Origin: HGM04593 sp045588485
GTDB taxonomy: Bacteria; Bacteroidota; Bacteroidia; Bacteroidales; Bacteroidaceae
Direction of reading: 5' to 3'
Assembly: GCA_045588485.1 (NCBI GenBank)
Contig: JAZNEI010000039.1
Coordinates: 48,258-112,257 of the forward strand
Length of the DNA stretch: 64,000 nt
The translations under genes were made by a program, and so were the position numbers. The stretch's first letter is position 1; the number at the start of each line of letters is the position of its first letter. This document shows positions 43,131 to 51,237 of this stretch, piece by piece. The notes beneath the pieces were generated by a model. It saw only the letters and a list, made by a program, of their open reading frames with translations, searched no databases and had not been told where the DNA came from.

Positions 43131-44213
43131 TTAAGCCAACTGCTCCTTGATAAACTCCTGCATTGCCTCCTTGTGAGCCTCGACACTCTGCAACAGTTTG
43201 AACTGTGCCTTAGAACGAACGAGGTTGTGTTCGGGATACTGTATTTTGTAGTATGTATCGCCGTTGATATAATCGGCAAGGAAACGTACAGTCTGCATAT
43301 AGGGGAAGAGGGCTGCTGCGTAGGGCAGGTTCTCAATCTCAAGAGGAGTAAGGAAGCACTGAGCCGATTTCAGGTAACCCTTTGTGAATGCCTTGAAAAT
43401 ATCCATATTGAAGTTTACATTGTTGAGGTCCTGATCGTCCTCACGGCCTGTATTGGCCGCCGAACGCAGAAAGTCGCCAAAGTCCGAGAATATGAAGTTG
43501 GGCATCACTGTATCGAGGTCGATTACACATAGTACGTTGCCATCCTTGTCAAAGAGAATGTTGTCAACCTTAGTGTCACAGTGGCAAATGCGTTTAGCAA
43601 GCTTGCCCTCGCGATGAAGTTGCTCGCCTTTGCACATCTCCTCGGCACGTTTCTCGAGCTCGTCAACAAGCCACTGTACCTCGGCAAGACGACCTGCCTT
43701 ATTCTCTTTTACAGCCTCACGCAACTGCCATAGGCGGAACTCCATATTGTGGAAGTCCTTGATAGTCTCGCCCAACTCGGCGGGAATATCTGCCAGCATA
43801 GCCTGGAAGTTACCGAATGTCTCACCTACGATATATGAACTCTCGGGTGTTACGCCTGTCATAGAGGTTGTATCGGGGATAAATACCATTATACGCCAAT
43901 ACTTCTCACCGTCAAAGTAGAAATATTTGCCATCCTTTGCGGGAACAAAGCGTAGAACCTTACGCTCAACATCCTCAACACCATCGGCCTCGTACTTGCC
44001 ACGAATGTGGTTGGTTACTGCATTGATATTATTCATAAGCATCTCCACATCGGGGAAGATGGCATTGTTTACGTTCTGAAGTACGTAGTCGGGAGCATCG
44101 CCCTCGGTTACAACACGATAGGTTGTATTGATAAGTCCGTTACCAAGAGGCTTTACCTCGCTTACAACACCCTGAATGTCGAACTGCGCTACAATTTGCT
44201 TAAGATTGTCCAT
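43131..44213 (-). CDS. N-acetylhexosamine 1-kinase-like phosphotransferase
   Basis: 360 aa, the APH/choline-kinase fold. NGLINTTYRV near 25-34 is the nucleotide loop, HCDTKVDNILFD places catalytic D213 and N218 (Brenner motif), and VIDLDTV holds the metal-binding D232/D234. LQNVNNAIFPDVEMLMNNI is close to the N-terminal motif of NahK/LnpB enzymes that phosphorylate GlcNAc and GalNAc at C1. Its place beside glycan-degrading enzymes supports that role, but substrate remains inferred. It has its own promoter at 44328. Confidence 0.8.
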   Translation of the reverse strand: MDNLKQIVAQFDIQGVVSEVKPLGNGLINTTYRVVTEGDAPDYVLQNVNNAIFPDVEMLMNNINAVTNHIRGKYEADGVEDVERKVLRFVPAKDGKYFYFDGEKYWRIMVFIPDTTSMTGVTPESSYIVGETFGNFQAMLADIPAELGETIKDFHNMEFRLWQLREAVKENKAGRLAEVQWLVDELEKRAEEMCKGEQLHREGKLAKRICHCDTKVDNILFDKDGNVLCVIDLDTVMPNFIFSDFGDFLRSAANTGREDDQDLNNVNFNMDIFKAFTKGYLKSAQCFLTPLEIENLPYAAALFPYMQTVRFLADYINGDTYYKIQYPEHNLVRSKAQFKLLQSVEAHKEAMQEFIKEQLA

Positions 44214-44327
44214 TGGAGTAAATATTTTAAGGTTAGTTTATTAATAATTATATATACATCATATAGTGGTTACCCAATACACTGCCACCATACGAATACT
44301 ATTTTCATCTACATTTGCTATTTATCG

Positions 44328-44358
44328 CAAAAATAGGAATATTTTTATCTAATGCAAA
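44328..44358 (-). promoter_or_regulatory. Bacteroidota promoter for the sugar kinase gene
   Basis: Minus strand: TTTG (complement CAAA 44355-44358), 19-bp spacer, TATTTTTG (complement 44328-44335). Consensus boxes and spacing; predicted leader about 105 nt. Confidence 0.7.
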
Positions 44359-44427
44359 ATTTTAGGGTATTTTTCTACCTATTTTTATTACAAAGTAGAG
44401 GTATTTATCATCGTCCTAAAGGAAACA

Positions 44428-45540
44428 TTAAATTTTAAGGAATATCTTCTTTTTATAAAGTATATACAGCATAATCCAACATACCGTTATGTAGCCGAGC
44501 CAATAGCCTACTGCATAAAGATTCTCGGGGAGCATCGATAACAGACCTCCGAAGATTGTGTTTACAGGTTTATTGAAGTCGAAGAACTGCTGTGCAAGAT
44601 AAATTGTTATTGAATTCACCCCAATGACACGGAAAAATAATGTCCACCGACGATATTCGAGCACATCGACAATAAAATAGAAAAGCGCAAAAAGCATCAA
44701 TGACCATCCTGCTGCGCAACAGACAAATGAGCTTGTCCAAAGATTCTTGTTTACAGGAAAAAGGATACCCCACAAATAGCCTGTAACAAGAAGAGATAAT
44801 GCGGCAAGCACCATTATAAAACTCTTTTTATATCCGTCACCCCATGCACCACGAACAAAATCACCGGTTAATATACCAAGCAACGCTGTAACTATCGCCG
44901 GAAGTGTCGAAAGTATACCTTCGGGGTCGTGAATATCCAAATGCAAACGCCCCGGAAGCAACAAACGGTCGACATACCCCACTACACTCCCCTCCATTGA
45001 TAAAGAGTCGGCTCCTACGGGAGCATCGGGTGCAACAATAAAAGCCAACAACGCCCAATAGAGCAGCAGTATCTTAACAGAAACAATAATGGATATTTTC
45101 GCTCCTAACCACAGATAAATGAGCGCCGCAAACATCCACGCAAGACCTATACGTCCAAGTACGCTGGCATAACGCAATGTATCGAAATCGAATTGCAAGA
45201 GACCATTGTACAACACTCCAAAAAACAGAAGCAAAATACCACGACGGATAATTTTAACAGAAATCTCAGCCTTAGTCCTACCTATTGAGAGCTGCTTCTC
45301 CATAGAAAAAGGAAAAGAGAGACCTGCTAAAAAGAGGAAAAGAGGAAATATCAGGTCGTAAAATGCAAGACCATTCCACTCTTTGTGTCCCATCTGCTCG
45401 GTCAGAATAGCACGACAATCCTCGGGCAAAAGAGAGGAGAGTGCAAGTAATAAGGAGCCACCTCCCATAATAAAAAACATATCGAATCCTCTCAAAGTAT
45501 CGAGGGATAAAAGACGCTCTTCTTTCTTCATATTTTTCAT
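44428..45540 (-). CDS. DUF5009 / heparan N-acetyltransferase-like membrane protein
   Basis: 370 aa, about ten hydrophobic helices. The N-terminus RLLSLDTLRGFDMFFIMGGG and FYDLIFPLFLFLAGLSFPFS match the DUF5009 group related to heparan-alpha-glucosaminide N-acetyltransferase (HGSNAT), which moves acetyl from cytoplasmic acetyl-CoA to an extracytoplasmic amino sugar. Alternative start at codon 4 (45529-45531). The real reaction in Bacteroidota is not established. It is next to the sugar kinase and GH92 genes and in the same direction. Confidence 0.82.
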   Translation of the reverse strand: MKNMKKEERLLSLDTLRGFDMFFIMGGGSLLLALSSLLPEDCRAILTEQMGHKEWNGLAFYDLIFPLFLFLAGLSFPFSMEKQLSIGRTKAEISVKIIRRGILLLFFGVLYNGLLQFDFDTLRYASVLGRIGLAWMFAALIYLWLGAKISIIVSVKILLLYWALLAFIVAPDAPVGADSLSMEGSVVGYVDRLLLPGRLHLDIHDPEGILSTLPAIVTALLGILTGDFVRGAWGDGYKKSFIMVLAALSLLVTGYLWGILFPVNKNLWTSSFVCCAAGWSLMLFALFYFIVDVLEYRRWTLFFRVIGVNSITIYLAQQFFDFNKPVNTIFGGLLSMLPENLYAVGYWLGYITVCWIMLYILYKKKIFLKI

Positions 45541-45569
45541 AATTCAAAATTACAACCGATATTATACAC

Positions 45570-45605
45570 AGACTCCCACTCACATATCGGACGGAGTGGG
45601 AGTCT
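45570..45605 (-). terminator. Hairpin after the 53-aa membrane protein gene
   Basis: AGACTCCCACTC (45570-45581) pairs perfectly with GAGTGGGAGTCT (45594-45605), 12-nt loop. It lies 22 nt after the small gene. No T-run. Confidence 0.6.
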
Positions 45606-45626
45606 CTGTTAAATATAGGGTATTAA

Positions 45627-45788
45627 TTAAATAGCTTTTGGACCTACAAACATAGGGAAAATCATAAAGGCAAGAAAAACAAGCACCATTACAATTATTG
45701 CAATGCGCACAGCCCATTTATAAAGGTTTTTACGAGCTGTCTTGCGTTTTTTTGCACTGTTTTTTGCTGTTACACTTTTCTTTGCCAT
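45627..45788 (-). CDS. 53-aa basic single-helix membrane protein
   Basis: The minus strand from ATG 45786-45788 encodes 53 residues: a very basic N-terminal half (MAKKSVTAKNSAKKRKTARK) and one transmembrane helix (VRIAIIVMVLVFLAFMIFPM), ending VGPKAI. It begins 1 nt after the aspS stop and ends before a strong hairpin, so it is probably translated from the aspS mRNA. No family recognised. The Lys/Arg-rich tail could touch rRNA, DNA or lipid headgroups; nothing in the window decides this. It could be a conserved small protein missed by length filters. Confidence 0.75.
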   Translation of the reverse strand: MAKKSVTAKNSAKKRKTARKNLYKWAVRIAIIVMVLVFLAFMIFPMFVGPKAI

Positions 45789-45789
45789 A

Positions 45790-47550
45790 TTATTTCTCTT
45801 TAAGGTCGAGCGCTATATTAAGCTCGTCAAGCTGCGAAGGCTCAAGTGCCGCAGGTGCATCAATCATAGTATCGCGTCCCGAGTTGTTCTTGGGGAATGC
45901 TATACAGTCGCGGATACTGTCGAGACCTGCAAAAAGACTTACCCAACGGTCGAGACCGTATGCAAGGCCGCCATGAGGAGGTGCACCATACTTGAATGCA
46001 TCGAGCAACCAACCAAACTGTTGCTGCGCACGCTCCGGGGTAAAGCCAAGCAACTCGAACATCTTATTCTGTAGAGTACTGTCGAAGATACGGATTGAGC
46101 CACCGCCTACCTCTACTCCATTGATTACCATATCGTATGCATTGGCACGAACAGCACCCATATCGGTATCCAAAAGGGGTATATCCTCGGGCTTTGGCGA
46201 GGTGAAAGGATGATGCATTGCCATATAACGGCCCTCTTCCTCGCTATACTCGAACAAGGGAAAGTCTACAACCCACAGACACGAGAAATTGTTCTTATCG
46301 CGCAGACCAAGCTGACCTGCTACCTCGAGTCGAAGTTCGCACAACTGCTTACGTGTCTTCATTGCATCGTCGCCACTGAGAATGAGGATAAGGTCGCCCG
46401 GCTCGGCAGCGAATGCATTCTTCATCTGCTGAAGCACCTCTTGTGAATAGAACTTATCGACGCTTGATTTCACATTGCCATCGGCCTCGACACGTGCATA
46501 AACCATTCCTTTGGCACCAATCTGCGGACGACGCACAAAGTCGGTCAATGCATCGAGTTGCTTACGAGTGTATGTAGCTGCACCCTTGGCACAGATACCT
46601 CCAATGTACTCGGCACTGTCGAATACACCGAATCCGTGTCCTTTCATTATATCCATAAGCTCGACAAATTTCATCTCGAAACGTGTATCGGGCTTGTCAC
46701 TACCATAGTACTTCATAGCATCGTGCCATGTAATACGTGGGAATGCTTCGGATAGTTCAACACCGCGAATTGTTTTGAAAAGATGCTTTGCCATTCCCTC
46801 GAAGAGTGAAATAACATCCTCTTGCTCAACGAAACTCATCTCACAGTCTATCTGTGTAAACTCGGGCTGACGGTCGGCACGAAGGTCCTCGTCGCGGAAA
46901 CACTTTACAATCTGGAAATAACGGTCGAAGCCCGAAACCATAAGCAACTGCTTGAAGAGCTGAGGACTCTGAGGCAGAGCATAGAACTGTCCCGGGTTCA
47001 TACGCGAAGGAACGACAAAATCACGTGCACCCTCGGGTGTAGAACCGATGAGCATAGGTGTCTCCACCTCGATAAAGCCCATTGAATCGAGGTAACGGCG
47101 CACCTCCATCGTCATTTTATGACGAAGCTCAAGATTGCTGCGTACACACTCGCGTCGCAGGTCGAGATAGCGATATTTCATACGCAGTTCATCGCCACCG
47201 TCGGTATTGTTATCTATTGTAAAAGGAGGAGTTTCGGCGCTGTTGAGAATATTCAGCGACTCGGCAATAATCTCGATATCTCCGGTCGGGATATTAGGAT
47301 TCTTACTTTGGCGTTCGCGCACTATACCTGTTACCTGAATCACATACTCACGTCCAAGATGCGAAGCTTTTTCACAAAGTTCGGCATTTGTATCTTCGCT
47401 GAATACAATTTGTGTTATTCCGTAACGGTCGCGAAGATCGACAAATGTCATTCCGCCCATCTTACGGGCACGTTGTACCCATCCGGCAAGGGTTACCATT
47501 TTCTCGGCATCGGCAAGTCTCAGCTCGCCGCAAGTTGTTGTACGATACAT
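45790..47550 (-). CDS. aspS: Aspartyl-tRNA synthetase
   Basis: 586 aa, bacterial-type AspRS. N-terminal OB-fold (VTLAGWVQRARKMGGMTFVD) reads the anticodon. Class II motifs follow: motif 2 FRDEDLRADRQPEFTQIDCE and motif 3 GLAYGLDRWVSLFAG. The GAD insertion lies at about 280-410. A minus-strand -7-like TAATTTTG (complement 47624-47631) lies about 75 nt upstream without a clear -33. It is followed directly by the 53-aa gene. Confidence 0.97.
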   Translation of the reverse strand: MYRTTTCGELRLADAEKMVTLAGWVQRARKMGGMTFVDLRDRYGITQIVFSEDTNAELCEKASHLGREYVIQVTGIVRERQSKNPNIPTGDIEIIAESLNILNSAETPPFTIDNNTDGGDELRMKYRYLDLRRECVRSNLELRHKMTMEVRRYLDSMGFIEVETPMLIGSTPEGARDFVVPSRMNPGQFYALPQSPQLFKQLLMVSGFDRYFQIVKCFRDEDLRADRQPEFTQIDCEMSFVEQEDVISLFEGMAKHLFKTIRGVELSEAFPRITWHDAMKYYGSDKPDTRFEMKFVELMDIMKGHGFGVFDSAEYIGGICAKGAATYTRKQLDALTDFVRRPQIGAKGMVYARVEADGNVKSSVDKFYSQEVLQQMKNAFAAEPGDLILILSGDDAMKTRKQLCELRLEVAGQLGLRDKNNFSCLWVVDFPLFEYSEEEGRYMAMHHPFTSPKPEDIPLLDTDMGAVRANAYDMVINGVEVGGGSIRIFDSTLQNKMFELLGFTPERAQQQFGWLLDAFKYGAPPHGGLAYGLDRWVSLFAGLDSIRDCIAFPKNNSGRDTMIDAPAALEPSQLDELNIALDLKEK

Positions 47551-47772
47551 ACTTATACTATTATTTAATTTAATCGTTGTTACACCGAAGGGGATTTCTT
47601 AATAAAGAACCGCTTCAAGATTGCAAAATTAATGAAAAAATTAATATTAATATAATTAGGAGCATATTTTTACACTATTCAAATCTGACAACAAGAGCAA
47701 AAAACAAGCAACAAGTTGACAGAAAGAGGAAAAAGAGTCATATTTCCGTGTCATTTTTAAAAATATTAATAG

Positions 47773-47791
47773 TTTGGCACGGTTTTTGTAA
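47773..47791 (+). promoter_or_regulatory. Sigma54-like promoter upstream of clpC
   Basis: TTTGGCACG-GTTT-TTGTA matches the -24/-12 consensus TTGGCACG-N4-TTGCW at all but one key base (T instead of C in the -12 GC). The predicted start is near 47801, giving a leader of about 100 nt. A second, ordinary -7-like box TATCTTCG is near 47834, so clpC may have two promoters. Confidence 0.5.
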
Positions 47792-47899
47792 GGAATCTTA
47801 TATAAAAAAATTATGTCAATTAATCGGTAGGTATTATCTTCGCCGCCGATTACAGAATACGATTATTCACAACAAGGATTGATTGAGGAGAAAGAATTT

Positions 47900-50446
47900 A
47901 TGAACAATGAATTTTCGCAAAAAATTACCGAAATTGTATCGCAGAGCAAAGCAGAAGCGAATCGTCTGCACAGCAATGCAGTAAGCCCCGAGCATCTTCT
48001 GCTTGGATTGATACGTCGCAATGCCGATAGCACACGTAAGATATTCGACTGTTTGAATGCAGATATAAACAAAATCATAAGCGATATCGAGGTGGCACTG
48101 AAAGAAAATTCCGACAGCACATACGTCGAGAGTTCGCACGATATTGAAATGAATATGGATGCAGCAAAAGTACTGCGCTTCACCACTCTCGAGGCACGCA
48201 ACCTAAAGGAGAATGCCAATATTGAGAACGCGCTTCTATTGGGAATATTAAAGGATGAGAACAGTCCTGCATCGGGTATTTTAAAAAGCAACAATGTCAC
48301 TTACGACCGTGTTCGCGAAGCTATACGCAACAGCCGAAACAGCGAAATGCCTACCGCCGGATTCGGTTTTACCGATGATGAAGAAGAGGACGAAAAGCCC
48401 ATTCACAACAACAGCGCAAACGGCAAAGGCAGTTTCATAGGACAGCAGACAGCAACAGCATCGACCAACGACACTCCGGTGCTCGACAACTTTGGCGTAG
48501 ACATGACAAAGGCTGCAAGCGAAGGACGATTAGACCCCGTTGTAGGACGAGAGAAAGAGATTGAGCGTATATCACAGATTCTGAGCCGCCGCAAGAAGAA
48601 CAACCCCGTACTTATAGGAGAACCGGGAGTGGGAAAATCGGCTCTTGTAGAGGGATTGGCACAGCGTATCGTCGAGCGAAAGACCTCGCGTGTACTCTTT
48701 GGCAAACGTGTGGTCGCCCTTGACCTGACCGCAGTAGTAGCAGGCACAAAATATCGCGGACAGTTCGAAGAGCGTCTGCGTTCTATCCTCACCGAGCTAG
48801 AGAACAACCCCAACATAATTCTCTTTATCGACGAGATACACACCATAATAGGTGCAGGTTCGACACCCGGTTCTATGGATGCAGCAAACATTCTGAAGCC
48901 CGCCCTTGCCCGCGGCCAGTTACAGTGCATAGGTGCCACCACACTCGACGAGTACCGCAAAAGCATCGAAAAAGACGGAGCATTGGAGCGTCGTTTCCAA
49001 AAGGTCATAGTAGAGCCTACAACAGCCGAAGAGACACTCACAATCCTGCACAACATAAAGGAGCGTTACGAAGAGCATCACAATGTAACATACACCGATG
49101 AGGCACTGGAAGCATGTGTAAAATTAACTGACAGATACATTACCGACCGCAGTTTCCCCGACAAGGCAATAGATGCAATGGATGAGGCCGGTTCGCGAAT
49201 GCATATAACAAACATCAGCGTGCCGCAGGAGATTGAGGAGAAAGAGCGTCAGATAGCACAAGCCAAGCGAAATAAAGAGGAGGCAGCACGCGCACAGCAG
49301 TTCGAGATTGCAGCCAACCACCGCGACGACGAGAAACGCCTCACAGCCGAGCACAAACAGATGATGGACAAATGGGAACAAGAGCTTCGCGACAAGCGCC
49401 AACGTGTTGATACCGAAGATGTAGCCAATGTAGTCTCTATGATTTCGGGAATACCTCTTCAGCGCATGCAGCAGGACGAGTGGAGCCGCCTTAAAGGTAT
49501 GCAAGACGAGCTAAACGGTAAGGTTGTAGCACAAGAGAGTGCCATTGAGAAACTGTGCAAGTCGATACGACGCAGCCGCGTAGGACTGCAAAGCCCCACA
49601 AAACCCATAGGCACATTCATGTTCCTTGGCCCCACAGGAGTAGGAAAAACACTACTTGCAAAAGAACTTGCCAAATTCATGTTCGGCAGTGCCGATGCCC
49701 TCATACGCATAGATATGAGCGAATATATGGAGAAATTCACCGTCTCGCGCCTTGTAGGTGCCCCTCCGGGATACGTAGGCTACGAAGAGGGCGGACAACT
49801 TACCGAGCGCGTACGTCGCCGTCCCTACTCTATCGTCCTGCTCGACGAGATAGAGAAGGCACATACCGACGTGTTTAATATGCTGTTGCAGGTAATGGAC
49901 GAAGGCCGTCTAACCGACAGCTACGGACGCACGGTAGACTTCCGCAACACCGTCATAATAATGACCTCTAACATTGGCACACGCGAACTGAAAGACTTTG
50001 GATTGGGCGTTGGATTCGCACGCGAGGAGCGTTCATCAAACAAGCAGTATTCACGCGAAGTAATTCAGAAAGCTCTTAACAAACGCTTTGCGCCCGAGTT
50101 CCTTAATCGCGTAGACGAGATAATTAATTTCGACCAATTGAGCAAAGAAGCTATCACATCAATCGTAGACATAGAATTTGCAGGAATAAAGAAACGTGTC
50201 AAGGAGCTTGGCTACAGCATCGTACTTAGCGAAAGCGCCAAGAGTTTCCTTGCCGACAAGGGCTATGATGTGCAGTTCGGCGCACGTCCGCTAAAACGCG
50301 CCCTGCAAAGTTATGTCGAAGATGAGATTTCGGAATTACTCTTGGACGGAGCACTTAAAGAGGGAGACTCCATCGTTATCGAGCATCACGAAGGCAACGA
50401 AAAACTCACACTCAACATAATAAAAGAGCAAGAAAAACAGCAGTAA
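47900..50446 (+). CDS. clpC: ATP-dependent Clp protease ATP-binding subunit ClpC
   Basis: 848 aa from ATG 47900, chosen over an in-frame start 7 codons upstream because GAGGAG lies at the right distance and homologues begin M-N-N-x-FS. Two Clp_N repeats (about 1-145), AAA domain 1 with GEPGVGKSA and LFIDEIHTIIGAGS, a UVR/M-type coiled segment (about 400-460, EEAARAQQFEIAANHRDDEK), AAA domain 2 with GPTGVGKTLLAKELA and VLLDEIEKAH, and a Clp D2-small domain. It unfolds substrates for ClpP or acts as a chaperone in stress. Confidence 0.95.
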   Translation: MNNEFSQKITEIVSQSKAEANRLHSNAVSPEHLLLGLIRRNADSTRKIFDCLNADINKIISDIEVALKENSDSTYVESSHDIEMNMDAAKVLRFTTLEARNLKENANIENALLLGILKDENSPASGILKSNNVTYDRVREAIRNSRNSEMPTAGFGFTDDEEEDEKPIHNNSANGKGSFIGQQTATASTNDTPVLDNFGVDMTKAASEGRLDPVVGREKEIERISQILSRRKKNNPVLIGEPGVGKSALVEGLAQRIVERKTSRVLFGKRVVALDLTAVVAGTKYRGQFEERLRSILTELENNPNIILFIDEIHTIIGAGSTPGSMDAANILKPALARGQLQCIGATTLDEYRKSIEKDGALERRFQKVIVEPTTAEETLTILHNIKERYEEHHNVTYTDEALEACVKLTDRYITDRSFPDKAIDAMDEAGSRMHITNISVPQEIEEKERQIAQAKRNKEEAARAQQFEIAANHRDDEKRLTAEHKQMMDKWEQELRDKRQRVDTEDVANVVSMISGIPLQRMQQDEWSRLKGMQDELNGKVVAQESAIEKLCKSIRRSRVGLQSPTKPIGTFMFLGPTGVGKTLLAKELAKFMFGSADALIRIDMSEYMEKFTVSRLVGAPPGYVGYEEGGQLTERVRRRPYSIVLLDEIEKAHTDVFNMLLQVMDEGRLTDSYGRTVDFRNTVIIMTSNIGTRELKDFGLGVGFAREERSSNKQYSREVIQKALNKRFAPEFLNRVDEIINFDQLSKEAITSIVDIEFAGIKKRVKELGYSIVLSESAKSFLADKGYDVQFGARPLKRALQSYVEDEISELLLDGALKEGDSIVIEHHEGNEKLTLNIIKEQEKQQ

Positions 50447-50480
50447 ATTTTAGTAAATATATTTTACAAAGAACTCATTT

Positions 50481-50511
50481 AATCCGGCACGATTCCATTC
50501 GTTGTCGGATT
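50481..50511 (+). terminator. Terminator after clpC
   Basis: AATCCGGCA (50481-50489) pairs with TGTCGGATT (50503-50511) with one G-U, followed by TTTTTC. Confidence 0.75.
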
Positions 50512-50578
50512 TTTTCTGCATTGCACCTTTGTTTGATATAAAAATTCTGCCGCATCCGCAGGACAACAGTTATTATTC

Positions 50579-50611
50579 AAAACAAGGACAGCATAATGCC
50601 GTCCTTGTTTT
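50579..50611 (-). terminator. Terminator of tRNA-Gly
   Basis: AAAACAAGGAC (50579-50589) pairs with GTCCTTGTTTT (50601-50611), with inner GCAT/ATGC pairing. It begins 4 nt past the tRNA 3' end on the minus strand. Confidence 0.8.
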
Positions 50612-50614
50612 TCG

Positions 50615-50687
50615 AGCGGTAAACGGGACTCGAACCCGCGACCCTCGGCTTGGGAAGCCAATGCTCTACCAACTGAGCTATTACCGC
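50615..50687 (-). tRNA. tRNA-Gly (CCC)
   Basis: 73 nt: acceptor GCGGTAA/TTACCGC with discriminator T, D-arm GCTC-AGTTGGTA-GAGC, anticodon arm TTGGC-TTCCCAA-GCCGA (anticodon CCC, codon GGG), variable GGGTC, T-arm GCGGG-TTCGAGT-CCCGT. CCA is not encoded. A -7-like TATCTTCG is upstream (complement 50710-50717). Confidence 0.97.
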
Positions 50688-50899
50688 AACAATTCAACTA
50701 TTTTCGCTGCGAAGATACAACATTATTCGTTTTTTACATTGCTATTTTTGTAAAAAAAACAAAATTATTGAAAGAAAACCATTTTTTCATTCATTTTAAT
50801 GAGCATTATGAACAATAAGTATATAATCAGAAAACACCCGTTTCAATCCATAAAAAGCATTTAAGAAGCAAAATGCAATTTAAAATATATTACAAATAA

Positions 50900-50931
50900 T
50901 TTGCAAGGTTTCAAATAATAGGTTAATTTTG
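50900..50931 (+). promoter_or_regulatory. Promoter of the exopolysaccharide operon
   Basis: TTTG (50900-50903), 20-bp spacer, TAATTTTG (50924-50931): both boxes match the Bacteroidota consensus. The transcript would start near 50938, about 300 nt before the first gene. Confidence 0.75.
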
Positions 50932-50938
50932 CCATATT

Positions 50939-51237
50939 ATATAGTATAATAATATATATCAGAACACGCTTGACATTTTAAAACAGAAATATAACAGCCT
51001 TATCAAGATGTGTAAGTAATTGATAATCAATCATTTAACTGATTATCAATGTCCCCCGATTATACAATCAAAGTACGTTTCACTGGTTTTCAGTGTCCCT
51101 TTGTTGTGCCCATATTTCTGTTAAATTTCAGTATTTGAAAAGTTACATTTTGTCTATCACACTTAATAAACGTAACATTTTGTATACAAAACGGTTATTA
51201 TTCAGATAGCAGTATTGATAAAAAGCATCTTTGATTT
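50939..51237 (+). other. Long structured leader of the exopolysaccharide operon
   Basis: About 300 nt without an ORF. An 11-bp closing stem, AACAGAAATAT (50982-50992) with ATATTTCTGTT (51112-51122), encloses two hairpins: ATTGATAATCA/TGATTATCAAT (51019-51050) and CACTG/CAGTG (51081-51095), each followed at once by GTCCC. Together they make a three-way junction. Further on are direct repeats GTTACATTTTGT (51142) and GTAACATTTTGT (51172) and the palindrome TTTTGTATACAAAA (51178-51191). The layout suggests attenuation, antitermination or ligand control. Confidence 0.55.
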
